From NCBI RefSeq assembly GCF_030159995.1, contig NZ_BSNM01000003.1, positions 1 through 64,000 of the forward strand: DNA of 64,000 bases. Direction: 5' to 3'. Below, piece by piece: positions 34,756-44,047 of the stretch. The translations under genes and the position numbers were made by a program. Position 1 is the first letter of the stretch; each line of letters begins with the position of its first letter. The notes below the pieces were generated by a model that had not been told where the DNA came from, searched no databases, and saw only the letters and a program-made list of their open reading frames with translations. Source of the DNA: Litoribrevibacter albus (GTDB lineage: Bacteria > Pseudomonadota > Gammaproteobacteria > Pseudomonadales > Litoribrevibacteraceae).

Positions 34756-34777
34756 GGCCCCTGATGGGGCCTTTTTT
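34756..34777 (+). terminator. Rho-independent terminator after the thioesterase gene
   Basis: GGCCCC and GGGGCC around a TGAT tetraloop, followed by six T. Confidence 0.92.
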
Positions 34778-34999
34778 ATGAATGTTCATTTGTATGAATA
34801 TTTCTGGGATAGGTGTATCTGGCGCTTGGAAATTGTTGTTTTCTAAGCGTAGGTCTTTGCTTGAGTTGTAGCATTAGGAGCGATTGATAGGAAAGTGATG
34901 AACCTGAAGAGTTGTTCACCTTGTGTGTTATCGTGAACCATCACTCGGTTTTTGGTAGTCTTGGATTAAATTTTGGAATTTTAATAATGAGGTCTATTA
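34778..34999. other. Non-coding stretch before the TPR lipoprotein gene
   Basis: No convincing gene, RNA or repeat is seen. The nearest start codon, at 35000, is preceded by GAGG about 12 nt upstream. Confidence 0.4.
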
Positions 35000-36313
35000 A
35001 TGTTTGTGTCAGGAAGACGCTACCTTTACTTGCTTTTTATCTGTTTGACTGTTCTCTCAGGTTGTAAGTCCCAAGCTATAAAGGAAAATTTCGCTCCAGA
35101 GGTTTCCTATGCTGATAGTTACATTTCAGTTCCTCCTTCTCAATCGCATTTCATTAGTCTATTGGTTAGTGGTGATTACCTTACTCTTGAACTTGAACTA
35201 GATGGTTATTATCAGGCATATCTAGATAATCCAATGAACGATCAAGCTCTAGATTGGGCATATAGCAGTTTTGAAGTGGATAATCTTGAGTTTCTAAAAT
35301 TTTTGGACCTCTGGGTAAAAAATTCACCTAAAAATTATTATCCCTATCTAGCCAGGGGTATTTATTTTACTCATATGGGCGGGCTGTCTCGAGGGACTAG
35401 GTATGCCAATGAAACCTCCAAAGAGCAATTTTTTCAGATGGAAAAATACTTTGAAAATGCTTTAGCTGATTTTGAGAAAACTGAAAGTATTCGTGAACAC
35501 CTACTTCCAGAGTACTGTGCTAAAAGTTATATCTACAGGGCTTCAAGAAGAGAGTTATCTCGGAGTGAGCAAAAGGCTAATCTTATTGCTTATGCCGATG
35601 GAATGCTCAAAGCTCATCCATACAGTTCTGTGATTCGTCACTGTTTCATGACAAGTTTGTTGCCAAGGTGGCATGGTTCTTATCCAGAGATGATTAGTCA
35701 GGCAAAGAGGACTAAATCTAGGTGGAATATAAATCCAAAATTAAAAAGTTTGTATTTCAGGGTTCCAATTGATAAAGCTGAGATGGAAGTGTCAATCGGA
35801 AGGTTCTCTAAAGCATTGGAGATCTTAGATAAGGTTTTAGAGTATGGGAATGATGCAGGCGTATTGGCTGCAAAGGGCGATGTGTATATGAGATTACGAG
35901 ATGATGAAAAAGCAATCCAGTTTTATGAATTATCTCTAAAGCAGGACTTGTATAATTCTAAAGTTAGCTCTGTTTTTACTCCGTTAGTCTATAAGGTTGC
36001 AATAGATGAGTTCCAAGCAAATAGATATGATCAAGCGAGAGGGATGCTAGATAAAATATTATTCATTAATTCTACAGATCATTATGCTTTATTGTTATAT
36101 GGTCGGAGCTTTATGTTGGAGCAGAGATTTAATGATTCTGTTGGGTATTTAAAACAGAGTATAGATGCAAACCCATTTTTTCAGCCAGCATGGCAATATC
36201 TCCTGGCATCTCTTGCTCAAATTGGAGATGAGGCAGGTTTAACAGAGTATTGTTTACAGGCTGCTGTAGTCTTTCCAAGTGTTGAGTGTCCCAAGATTGA
36301 TATTCGAAGTTAA
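35000..36313 (+). CDS. TPR-containing lipoprotein
   Basis: A 437-residue predicted lipoprotein: signal RYLYLLFICLTVLSGC with lipobox LSGC at about residues 19-22, next residue Lys. The body is helical, with tetratricopeptide-like repeats from about 240 (ALEILDKVLEYGNDAGVLAAKGDVYMRLRDDEKAIQFYELSL; ALLLYGRSFMLEQRFNDSVGYLKQSIDANP). The N-terminal half (about 60-220) resembles DUF4034-type TPR proteins (NYYPYLARGIYF...), but I cannot confirm this. The gene is visibly richer in A+T and in ATA/AGA codons than its neighbours, hinting at acquisition. Role unknown, perhaps an envelope assembly scaffold. Confidence 0.72.
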   Translation: MFVSGRRYLYLLFICLTVLSGCKSQAIKENFAPEVSYADSYISVPPSQSHFISLLVSGDYLTLELELDGYYQAYLDNPMNDQALDWAYSSFEVDNLEFLKFLDLWVKNSPKNYYPYLARGIYFTHMGGLSRGTRYANETSKEQFFQMEKYFENALADFEKTESIREHLLPEYCAKSYIYRASRRELSRSEQKANLIAYADGMLKAHPYSSVIRHCFMTSLLPRWHGSYPEMISQAKRTKSRWNINPKLKSLYFRVPIDKAEMEVSIGRFSKALEILDKVLEYGNDAGVLAAKGDVYMRLRDDEKAIQFYELSLKQDLYNSKVSSVFTPLVYKVAIDEFQANRYDQARGMLDKILFINSTDHYALLLYGRSFMLEQRFNDSVGYLKQSIDANPFFQPAWQYLLASLAQIGDEAGLTEYCLQAAVVFPSVECPKIDIRS

Positions 36314-36412
36314 GTCTGCATTAGGTTCACATAACGACTATCGAACTAATAGTTGTTTCATGTAGAATAACCGCCTCTTTGTATCCAGATAATAAAAAAA
36401 CGGAGTGACGTT

Positions 36413-37717
36413 TTGAAACCGGTTAGCGTTGGTATTTGTGGTTTAGGCACCGTTGGTAGCGGTACTTTCAATATTTTAAAACGAAATGCCGAGAAAATTT
36501 CTGGCCGTATTGGTCGTGAAATTGTGGTAACACAAGTAGGTGCGCGTCGTGATAATCCTACGTGCGATTTAACTGGTGTCGACGTAACTCGTGATATTTT
36601 TGATGTTGCAAAAAATCCGGCGGTAGATGTCGTTGTTGAACTGATTGGTGGCTACGATGTAGCTAAAGAATTGGTGCTAACGGCTATTGAGCACGGCAAG
36701 CATGTAGTAACTGCAAACAAGGCTCTGATTGCGGTACATGGTAATGAAATTTTTGCTGCGGCTGAGAAAAAAGGTGTTACGGTTGCCTATGAAGCGGCAG
36801 TAGCTGGTGGCATTCCTATCATTAAGGCTATTCGTGAAGGTTTGGCTGCGAATGATATTGATCACTTATCTGGCATTATCAATGGTACTGGTAACTTCAT
36901 TCTGACTGAAATGAGCCAAAAAGGTCGTGATTTTGAAGATGTTTTGAAAGAGGCTCAGGAATTAGGTTATGCCGAAGCGGACCCAACCTTTGATGTAGAA
37001 GGTATTGATGCGGCACATAAGCTGACCATTTTGGCTTCTATCGCATTCGGTGTGCCGCTGCAATTTGAGAAGGCGTATACCGAAGGTATCAGTAAAGTAA
37101 CTCCTCAAGACGTTAAGTTTGCAGACGAGTTGGGCTATCGCATTAAACATTTGGGTATTGCCAAGCTAACTGAGGCAGGTGTTGAATTGCGTGTTCATCC
37201 AACACTGATTCATGAGTCTCAGTTGATTGCAAAAGTTGATGGCGTGATGAATGCGGTTGCTGTTCATGGTGACGGCGTAGGCGATACCATGTACTACGGT
37301 CCTGGTGCTGGTTCCGAGCCGACTGCGTCTGCAGTAATCGCAGACTTGGTGGATTTGGCGAGAACCTTTGATGCGGATAACAATGCGCGTCCGGCTCACC
37401 TTGGTTTCCGTGCTGATAGTATCAATAATATCGGTGTATTGCCGGTAGAAGATGTGGAGACTTCTTACTATCTTCGTCTTCAGGTTCAGGATCACACTGG
37501 CGTAATGGCGAAGTTAACTCAAATTTTGAGTGAACGTGATATCAGCATCGAAGCAATGATTCAGAAAGAAGCCAAGGGCGGTAATTCAAACGCGACCGTT
37601 GTTCTTCTGACGCATGAAGTGAAAGAACAAATCATGAATGAAGCAATTGCCGCGATTGAAGCGCTGGAGTATGTGTCTGGTAGCGTTACTCGTATTCGTG
37701 CAGAGCATTCTGAGTAA
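36413..37717 (+). CDS. hom: Homoserine dehydrogenase
   Basis: Reduces aspartate semialdehyde to homoserine with NAD(P)H on the route to threonine and methionine. The 434-residue product is the monofunctional type: nucleotide-binding GICGLGTVGSG at 8-18, catalytic GIINGTGNFILTEM and AEADPTFDVEGIDAAHKL, and a C-terminal ACT domain (LRLQVQDHTGVMAKLTQILSERDISIEAMIQ) for threonine feedback. The start is TTG with CGGAG about 8 nt before it. thrC follows 43 nt downstream, so the pair forms a threonine operon. Confidence 0.97.
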   Translation: MKPVSVGICGLGTVGSGTFNILKRNAEKISGRIGREIVVTQVGARRDNPTCDLTGVDVTRDIFDVAKNPAVDVVVELIGGYDVAKELVLTAIEHGKHVVTANKALIAVHGNEIFAAAEKKGVTVAYEAAVAGGIPIIKAIREGLAANDIDHLSGIINGTGNFILTEMSQKGRDFEDVLKEAQELGYAEADPTFDVEGIDAAHKLTILASIAFGVPLQFEKAYTEGISKVTPQDVKFADELGYRIKHLGIAKLTEAGVELRVHPTLIHESQLIAKVDGVMNAVAVHGDGVGDTMYYGPGAGSEPTASAVIADLVDLARTFDADNNARPAHLGFRADSINNIGVLPVEDVETSYYLRLQVQDHTGVMAKLTQILSERDISIEAMIQKEAKGGNSNATVVLLTHEVKEQIMNEAIAAIEALEYVSGSVTRIRAEHSE

Positions 37718-37760
37718 CTGGTTAACGATTTTTAGATTTACGAATTAGGTTTTTAGCATC

Positions 37761-39167
37761 ATGGCGATGAAATATATTTCAACTCGTGGTAACGCACCTG
37801 AGTTAACGTTTGAAGACGTTCTACTGACTGGATTGGCTTCGGATGGCGGTTTGTATGTTCCGAAGGAAGTTCCTCAGTTCACCAAAGAAGAAATCGCATC
37901 ATGGCGAGATCTGTCTTACGCGGAGCTTGCTCACAAGGTAATTTATCCGTTTGTTGAGGGTTCAGTAGACAGCGATTCTCTGAAGAAAATGATTGATGAG
38001 GTGTATTCAGGCTTTGGTCATAAAGCGGTTGCACCTGTACAACAAATTGATCATAACGAATATGTGTTGGAATTGTTCCACGGCCCAACTTTGGCGTTTA
38101 AAGACTTTGCGCTTCAAATGTTAGGTCGTTTATTGGATTACGTACTTGAGCGTCGTCATGAGAAAGTTGTGATCATGGGGGCCACTTCGGGTGACACTGG
38201 TTCAGCTGCGATTGAAGGTACTAAAGCCTGTAAAAATGTGGATATCTTTATTCTTCATCCACACGGTAAAGTGTCTGAAGTTCAGCGCCGTCAAATGACC
38301 ACCGTTGAAGGCGATAATATTCATAACATCGCCATTGAAGGTAACTTCGACCAAGCTCAGGATATGGTGAAAGCGAGCTTTGGTGATCAGGCGTTCTTAC
38401 GTGGTGAGCGTAAGTTGGTTGCTGTGAACAGCATCAACTGGGCTCGTATCATGTCTCAGATCGTTTATTACTTCTATTCTGCTCTTAACCTGGGTGCACC
38501 AGAGCGTCCGGTGGCTTACTCTGTTCCAACCGGTAACTTTGGCGATATTTTTGCGGGTTACATGGCTAAGAAAATGGGCTTGCCAGTAGAGCAGCTAATT
38601 ATTGCTACTAATAGCAATGATGTTCTTCACCGTTTCATGAGTCAGAATCAATACGAAGTTCGTCCGTTGAAACATACCATCACACCATCGATGGATATTG
38701 CCGTTTCTTCGAACTTTGAGCGCCTTCTGTTTGATCTTTATGATCGTGATGGCGCTGCTTTAGCAGACTTGATGGCTAAGATGAATGCGAAAGAAGACAT
38801 TGTATCTTTGGACGAGTCCAAGCTTGCGAAAGCACGTGAGTTGTTCGATAGCTATGCTGTGAACGAAGATGTCACCATCGAAACCATGCAGGAAGTGTAT
38901 AACGAAACAGGTTATCTACTTGATCCGCATACTGCCATTGGTGTGAAAGCGGCTCGTGCATGTCGTCGTAATCCTCGAATTCCTATGATTACGCTAGGTA
39001 CTGCACACCCTGTTAAGTTTGAAGAAGCTGTTCAGCGTGCAGGTTTTGATATGCCAGCGTTGCCACATCACCTTGCTGATCTGATGGATCGTGACGAGCG
39101 AGTGAGTGTACTTCCTGCTGAGTTGGACAAAGTCCAAGCGTTCATCGCAGAAAATACCTTTAAGTAA
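37761..39167 (+). CDS. thrC: Threonine synthase
   Basis: PLP enzyme that converts O-phosphohomoserine to threonine. The 468 residues match the longer type found in Pseudomonas and fungi. The PLP-lysine region is FHGPTLAFKDFALQMLG (about 107-123). The phosphate loop GATSGDTGSAAIEG and SVPTGNFGDIFAGY are also present. Second gene of the hom-thrC operon; a terminator-like hairpin follows. Confidence 0.97.
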   Translation: MAMKYISTRGNAPELTFEDVLLTGLASDGGLYVPKEVPQFTKEEIASWRDLSYAELAHKVIYPFVEGSVDSDSLKKMIDEVYSGFGHKAVAPVQQIDHNEYVLELFHGPTLAFKDFALQMLGRLLDYVLERRHEKVVIMGATSGDTGSAAIEGTKACKNVDIFILHPHGKVSEVQRRQMTTVEGDNIHNIAIEGNFDQAQDMVKASFGDQAFLRGERKLVAVNSINWARIMSQIVYYFYSALNLGAPERPVAYSVPTGNFGDIFAGYMAKKMGLPVEQLIIATNSNDVLHRFMSQNQYEVRPLKHTITPSMDIAVSSNFERLLFDLYDRDGAALADLMAKMNAKEDIVSLDESKLAKARELFDSYAVNEDVTIETMQEVYNETGYLLDPHTAIGVKAARACRRNPRIPMITLGTAHPVKFEEAVQRAGFDMPALPHHLADLMDRDERVSVLPAELDKVQAFIAENTFK

Positions 39168-39204
39168 TCGACGCTAGTAAATTCATTAGCTGAAATACTT
39201 ATTC

Positions 39205-39250
39205 AAAAGCCTGGCCTCTTTGTTGTAAAACGGAGGCTGGGCTTTTTTAT
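39205..39250 (+). terminator. Rho-independent terminator after thrC
   Basis: AAAAGCCTGGCCTC and GAGGCTGGGCTTTT pair with a small mismatch around a long loop and end in TTTTTT. Confidence 0.75.
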
Positions 39251-39314
39251 TTATCTGTTCTATTTATTTAGCTGTTCCATTCAACAATGTTAGCGGGCTT
39301 ACATTCCAATTGTT

Positions 39315-41027
39315 ATGAAGATAATTCAACGTTCACTTCCGCAGGTTAATCACAATTTGGGCCTTGTTTCTCCTTTGATAGAGAGGCTTTTATTAGCTAG
39401 GGGAGTAACGGATTCTGAACAAATGGAATTTAGTTTGAAGCGGCTCCTGTCTCCTGATGGGATAAAGGGCATAAACTCTGCTGCAATGATTCTGGCTGCG
39501 GCGATTATCAAACAGCAGCGAATTCTGATTGTTGGTGACTTCGATGCGGATGGTGCAACGAGTACGGCCCTGAGTGTTCGTTGTCTAAAGGCTTTCGGTG
39601 GAAGACAGGTAAGCTATCTTGTGCCTAATCGTTTTGAGTATGGATACGGCTTGTCCCCCGAGTTGGTGAGGGATGCTGTTCGGTTCTCGCCTGATGTGAT
39701 TATGACGGTGGATAATGGTATCTCCAGTGTCGAAGGCGTGGAAGAAGCAAATCGGTTAGGGATAAAGGTGGTTGTAACAGATCACCACTTGGTGGGGAAT
39801 GAATTGCCTAAGGCAGCAGCAATTGTCAATCCTAATCAACCAGGCTGCGAGTTTGAGAGTAAAGCAATGGCGGGCGTTGGGGTTGCCTTCTATACAATGC
39901 TGGCTGTTCGGCGTGTTCTCAGGGAACAAGGGTGGTTTGAACAGCAAGCACTTGCAGAGCCTAACATGTCGCAATTTCTTGATTTGGTGGCCGTGGGGAC
40001 TGTTTCAGATTTGGTTCCTCTCGACCGGAATAACCGGATTATGGTTGCCATGGGGTTGGAACGTATCCGTTCAGGTCGAGCGATTCCTGGAATTTATGCG
40101 CTTTTGCAGGTTGCGAAAAGACTACCCAAAAATCTCACCAGTACGGATATTGGCTTTGCGATTGGCCCTCGAATCAATGCAGCTGGTCGTTTGGATGATA
40201 TGTCCGAAGGGATTGAATGCTTGCTCGCAGATGATCCAAACAAAGCTTTGGAGTTAGCGGCGAATCTTGATTCGCTGAATCGAGAGCGAAAGTCAATCGA
40301 AACCAGTATGAGGGAAGAGGCCGAGAGATTTGTGGATGCTTTGGTTTCCTCTCAGGGCTTACCTAAAGGTGTTGTGGTTTATCAGCAGGATTGGCATGAG
40401 GGGGTTGTCGGAATTGTCGCTTCACGAATTAAAGAACGTTTTTATCGCCCGGTGGTTGCCTTTGCAGAGTCGGGTGAAGGTATCATCAAAGGGTCAGCTC
40501 GCTCTATTCCTGGGCTGCATTTGAGAGATTGTTTGGATCTTGTTCATAAGCAGAATCCAGGGTTGATTCACAAGTTTGGTGGTCACGCGATGGCGGCGGG
40601 ATTAACCATTGGTGCAGGCATGGTCGATCAATTTCAAGTCGCCTTCAACCGGGTTCTGGATCAGCATTTTAGTCATGTGGATTTCCAGCAGAAGTTATTA
40701 ACTGATGGCGAACTTGCTGCCAATGAACTGACTTTGTCGAATGCTGAATTACTGACGATGAAATTCCCGTGGGGGCAGCAGTTTGCAGAACCATTGTTCG
40801 AAGGTGAGTTTACGGTTGATTCGATCCGAGTACTGAACGGTGGTCACATTAAGTGGGTGTTGTTATCTGAGTTAGGAGAATTGGTAGATGCCATTTTCTT
40901 CAATGTTAAAAACCCAGAAGGGTTTGAGGGCGCCTCTAAAGTAAAATTATGCTACCGTTTGGCTGTGAATGAGTTTCGGGATCGTCGTACTCTTCAGCTA
41001 ATGGTGGAGTTTGCAACACTCCTTTAG
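39315..41027 (+). CDS. recJ: Single-stranded-DNA-specific exonuclease RecJ
   Basis: 5'-3' exonuclease on single-stranded DNA used in RecF-pathway recombination and mismatch repair. The 570 residues are the normal length. DHH-family motifs are visible: LIVGDFDADGATSTAL (about 75-90), TVDNGISS, VVTDHHLVG and GVAFYTML. The C-terminal DHHA1 part has HKFGGHAMAAGLTI, and an OB-fold domain ends the protein. The ribosome-binding site is weak. hom-thrC-recJ is also conserved in Pseudomonas. Confidence 0.96.
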   Translation: MKIIQRSLPQVNHNLGLVSPLIERLLLARGVTDSEQMEFSLKRLLSPDGIKGINSAAMILAAAIIKQQRILIVGDFDADGATSTALSVRCLKAFGGRQVSYLVPNRFEYGYGLSPELVRDAVRFSPDVIMTVDNGISSVEGVEEANRLGIKVVVTDHHLVGNELPKAAAIVNPNQPGCEFESKAMAGVGVAFYTMLAVRRVLREQGWFEQQALAEPNMSQFLDLVAVGTVSDLVPLDRNNRIMVAMGLERIRSGRAIPGIYALLQVAKRLPKNLTSTDIGFAIGPRINAAGRLDDMSEGIECLLADDPNKALELAANLDSLNRERKSIETSMREEAERFVDALVSSQGLPKGVVVYQQDWHEGVVGIVASRIKERFYRPVVAFAESGEGIIKGSARSIPGLHLRDCLDLVHKQNPGLIHKFGGHAMAAGLTIGAGMVDQFQVAFNRVLDQHFSHVDFQQKLLTDGELAANELTLSNAELLTMKFPWGQQFAEPLFEGEFTVDSIRVLNGGHIKWVLLSELGELVDAIFFNVKNPEGFEGASKVKLCYRLAVNEFRDRRTLQLMVEFATLL

Positions 41028-41218
41028 TTGGGAGTGTTGCTGCCAAATTTTTTTAAACTTTCTTTAGTTCCTATTTCGTATATTTTTCTTCTTTCTTCTC
41101 GCCTTCTGTGTGATATCGATCAAGTTATCAATAATGAAAACTTCTAAGAATGTTAGTAATAATTTATTATTGATATTTTGGGATTCTTTGTTCAGAAAAT
41201 GGAATTTTAAGGTCACTT

Positions 41219-41743
41219 ATGACGAAAAAGAATGATGGCTTTACTCTTTTGGAATTACTTACTGTTATTCTGATTGTAGGTATATTAGCGGTGGCCTCTA
41301 CTGGAAGCTTTACTCAACTGATTTCCGGTAGCGTTTCTAGTGTTGCATCAGAAAGTGCGATGGTAGGCTTTTATTCCGCTAAGTCTGAAGCTCTGAAACG
41401 CCGAACAAATGTCACTATCTGTGCTCTTAAATCCAACTCTCAGGATACATGTGGAACAAACCAAGCTGACTGGAAGAATGGTTATCTAATATTTGTAGAT
41501 AATCAGGGCGGTGAGGCTGATGGTATTATTAACTCTGGCGATGAAATACTAGTCGTCAATCAAAACCATTCATCCGTTGTCGTTACGTCATCTAATACTT
41601 GGTTTAGTTATGATGGAGAAGGTCGATCCCAGGCTGGTACGGTAAGGTTCTGTGATACATCAGAGGCTGGTCGTTCAAAACTACTAAACATGTCTTTAAT
41701 TGGTATCCCAAAAGTAGATGATTCAGCTGCGGGGTGCTCTTAA
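41219..41743 (+). CDS. fimT: GspH/FimT-family type IV minor pilin
   Basis: A 174-residue prepilin. The short leader MTKKNDG is cut by the prepilin peptidase before FTLLELLTVILIVGILAVAS, with the conserved Glu+5. The body has a Cys pair pattern (CALKSNSQDTC, FCDTSE) typical of FimT/FimU proteins, which initiate pilus assembly in complex with PilV, PilW, PilX and PilY1. It could equally be called FimU. First gene of a six-gene operon; AAGG lies upstream. Overlaps pilV by one base (TAATG). Confidence 0.88.
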   Translation: MTKKNDGFTLLELLTVILIVGILAVASTGSFTQLISGSVSSVASESAMVGFYSAKSEALKRRTNVTICALKSNSQDTCGTNQADWKNGYLIFVDNQGGEADGIINSGDEILVVNQNHSSVVVTSSNTWFSYDGEGRSQAGTVRFCDTSEAGRSKLLNMSLIGIPKVDDSAAGCS

Positions 41744-42333
41744 TGAATTCATGTAATCTTTCTTCTCAAGCTTCTATCCCAAATACTTCATCAGGAATGA
41801 CTATCCTGGAAGTGCTTATTTCTATTTTGATTTTTAGTATCGCACTCTTGGGGATGGCAGCAATGCAGTCTAAAGCGATGCAGAAAAATGCGTCTTCTAG
41901 TTACAAAACCCAGGCGATGAAACTGGTTGATGAAATGGGGGATATTCTCCGGGGTCAGGCATCAACAGGTAACTATTCAATTCTTGGAATATTTGAAGAA
42001 TTGAAAGTTGATGGAGACAACTATACCCAATATTTACGTTCAGATAACTGTGAAAGTAGCTGTTCTTCTAGAGCTTTAATTCAGCATTATGTTGCCACAT
42101 GGGAAAACACCATTGCTACTGAGCTACCGTTGGGACAAGGCTTTGTGAATAAGGTTCAGGTGAAAAATACTATTGATGGGGAAGACATAACAGTCGACGC
42201 TTACGAAGTAATTGTTATGTGGGATGATCGTAAGCTTTCAAAAAATTATAGTGGTTCAGACAATTTAGGAATCCAGTGCAGTGGAAATCCTAATGTAGAT
42301 TTAGCATGTATGAAAACAATGATACTGCCATAG
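41743..42333 (+). CDS. pilV: Type IV pilus minor pilin PilV
   Basis: About 196 residues. The prepilin cleavage site is SSG^MTILEVLISILIFSIALLGMAAMQ, with Glu at +5. An unusually long leader of about 19 residues precedes it. The family's short C-terminal domain follows, with the Cys motif CESSC and C...C near the end. The start ATG overlaps the fimT stop, indicating coupling. PilV is part of the minor-pilin priming complex. Confidence 0.87.
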   Translation: MNSCNLSSQASIPNTSSGMTILEVLISILIFSIALLGMAAMQSKAMQKNASSSYKTQAMKLVDEMGDILRGQASTGNYSILGIFEELKVDGDNYTQYLRSDNCESSCSSRALIQHYVATWENTIATELPLGQGFVNKVQVKNTIDGEDITVDAYEVIVMWDDRKLSKNYSGSDNLGIQCSGNPNVDLACMKTMILP

Positions 42334-42343
42334 GATGGTTAAT

Positions 42344-43396
42344 ATGCACTTTAAAGGAAAAGGGTTTTCTCTGGTAGAGTTGTTAGTTGGATTACTTTTA
42401 TCTTCTATTTTTCTTCTAGCTGTGACCCGAATTTTTTCTGAATCGGCCAGCTCATATCGATCTAACAGAGACGAATTGACCTTAATGGAAACAAGTCGTT
42501 TTGCATTACAGGATATCACTAAAGATCTAAAAAGAGCTGGGTATTTGGGATGCGTCCCAACCGGTTTGTATGAAGATGAGGATGATAACTCTGAGCGGGT
42601 TATTGTAAATCTAAGAGGGCCTGGTAATGCGTCTTTATATGGTTCAGGCGGGATGCAATTTAGCTATGCCGTCTATGGTGTCGATGGCTCGGGTGATAAA
42701 CCGGATGTATTGAATGTTGTATACAGTCAGGACTTAGACATTCGAGTGCTGGACTTTAAGGGGCAGCACGATTTAGCAGATGCCTATGGGAAAGATATTA
42801 TTGTCGATGCAACCAATGTCCTTGATTCCGCTGGTGCGCCCGTAATTCATGAGGGTGATCTGTTGGTGTTGAGTGATTGCGCGACTGCACACCCATTTGT
42901 CTTAACTGCTAATCCTGCAGTCGTGAGTTTATCGACAACTTCTGCGTATAAAGAAAGTGGAATTACCAAAGTTGCTGCGTTGGAGAACTCTACTAGCACC
43001 GTTGATGGCTTCCAGAATATTCAAAAGCCTTCGATGTTTAATGACTATGCAAGTGGTGGTGCTTCTTCATTAGGTAAGTTGTTCCATATCACGTATATGG
43101 TGGGTAAGTCCAAGATTGATCCTGATGGTGATAAGAATTCTCTCTTTCGCATAGTGAATGGTGAGGCTCCGTCCATTCATAACGAATTAATTAGTGCAGT
43201 GAAGGATTTCCAAATTAAGTACGGTGTTCGGGATGATGCTGCAAATGCTCAGGATGGTTTGCCTGATCGATTTATCGACGCTAATGGAAACTTTGATAAT
43301 ACCCCGTCTGCAGTTACGATCAAAATTACACTAGATCGCGGAAGTGATGAAGAAATGTTGGAGACCACCATTAACCTTAGAAACAGAGGGTTATAG
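42344..43396 (+). CDS. pilW: Type IV pilus minor pilin PilW
   Basis: About 350 residues, the expected long minor pilin. The prepilin site is KG^FSLVELLVGLLLSSIFLLAV. Characteristic text follows: SRFALQDITKDLKRAGYLGC and the later FQIKYGVRDDAANAQDGLPDRF. AGGATGG lies before the ATG at 42344. An ATG three codons earlier (42335) is equally in frame but has no spacing for a ribosome-binding site. Confidence 0.88.
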   Translation: MHFKGKGFSLVELLVGLLLSSIFLLAVTRIFSESASSYRSNRDELTLMETSRFALQDITKDLKRAGYLGCVPTGLYEDEDDNSERVIVNLRGPGNASLYGSGGMQFSYAVYGVDGSGDKPDVLNVVYSQDLDIRVLDFKGQHDLADAYGKDIIVDATNVLDSAGAPVIHEGDLLVLSDCATAHPFVLTANPAVVSLSTTSAYKESGITKVAALENSTSTVDGFQNIQKPSMFNDYASGGASSLGKLFHITYMVGKSKIDPDGDKNSLFRIVNGEAPSIHNELISAVKDFQIKYGVRDDAANAQDGLPDRFIDANGNFDNTPSAVTIKITLDRGSDEEMLETTINLRNRGL

Positions 43397-43398
43397 TC

Positions 43399-44037
43399 AT
43401 GCGACCTATAGGTATTGTTCAAAAACAAAAAGGAAGTGTGCTTTTAATCACGTTGGCTGTGATTATTTTGTTGACTATCTGGGGCATTGCTGCAGTAAAG
43501 AGCACCAGTTTCATGCTTCAGGGAAATCATAATGCCCGCCTTAAACAAATTTCTGTCGAGGCCGCTGAGTATGCGCTTCGTCAAGCCGAGAACCTTGTTC
43601 GAACTCAGGTGACCAGTAAGAGTGATATCGTTAATTTATTCACAGGCACAAATGGTCACTATAGCCAAGTTAGGGATGTCTCTCGGAGCCTGTCTCTCAG
43701 TCTATTGCCAATACAGTTTAATTATCGTGATCCCAGTCATTGGGTGAATGAGAATGGAAGTGTCCGAAATTGGACAGCAGAAGTTGATCGTCCAGGCTTT
43801 AGTGCCATTTCCATTGTGTACGATGATCGAGCGGACAGTGTAACGCGCATGGTTAAGCAGCCCTTGGCTGTGATCGAATACATGGGGCGGGATCGATACG
43901 ATGTCATGACTTCAAGTGGTGGCTATGGGCCAGACCCTCAAGCCAAAGAAATGTTTAGAGTGACGGTTATAGGATGGGGGCCACAAGGCATTTCCTCTAC
44001 GGTACTACGAAGCCATGTGGCATTAGCGATTAGATAA
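43399..44037 (+). CDS. pilX: Type IV pilus assembly protein PilX
   Basis: A 212-residue PilX-like minor pilin. The leader ends at KG before SVLLITLAVIILLTIWGIAAVKSTSFMLQGNHNARL; the +5 residue is Ile rather than Glu, as known for PilX/GspK-type tip pilins that lack Glu5. It is the likely tip-proximal subunit next to PilY1. AGAGGG is upstream, only 2 nt after pilW. Confidence 0.85.
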   Translation: MRPIGIVQKQKGSVLLITLAVIILLTIWGIAAVKSTSFMLQGNHNARLKQISVEAAEYALRQAENLVRTQVTSKSDIVNLFTGTNGHYSQVRDVSRSLSLSLLPIQFNYRDPSHWVNENGSVRNWTAEVDRPGFSAISIVYDDRADSVTRMVKQPLAVIEYMGRDRYDVMTSSGGYGPDPQAKEMFRVTVIGWGPQGISSTVLRSHVALAIR

Positions 44038-44047
44038 GGACGTCTGA

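Noticed and set aside
36363-36368. TAGAAT as a promoter -10 for hom-thrC
   Set aside because: Same reason: no clear -35 at the right distance.
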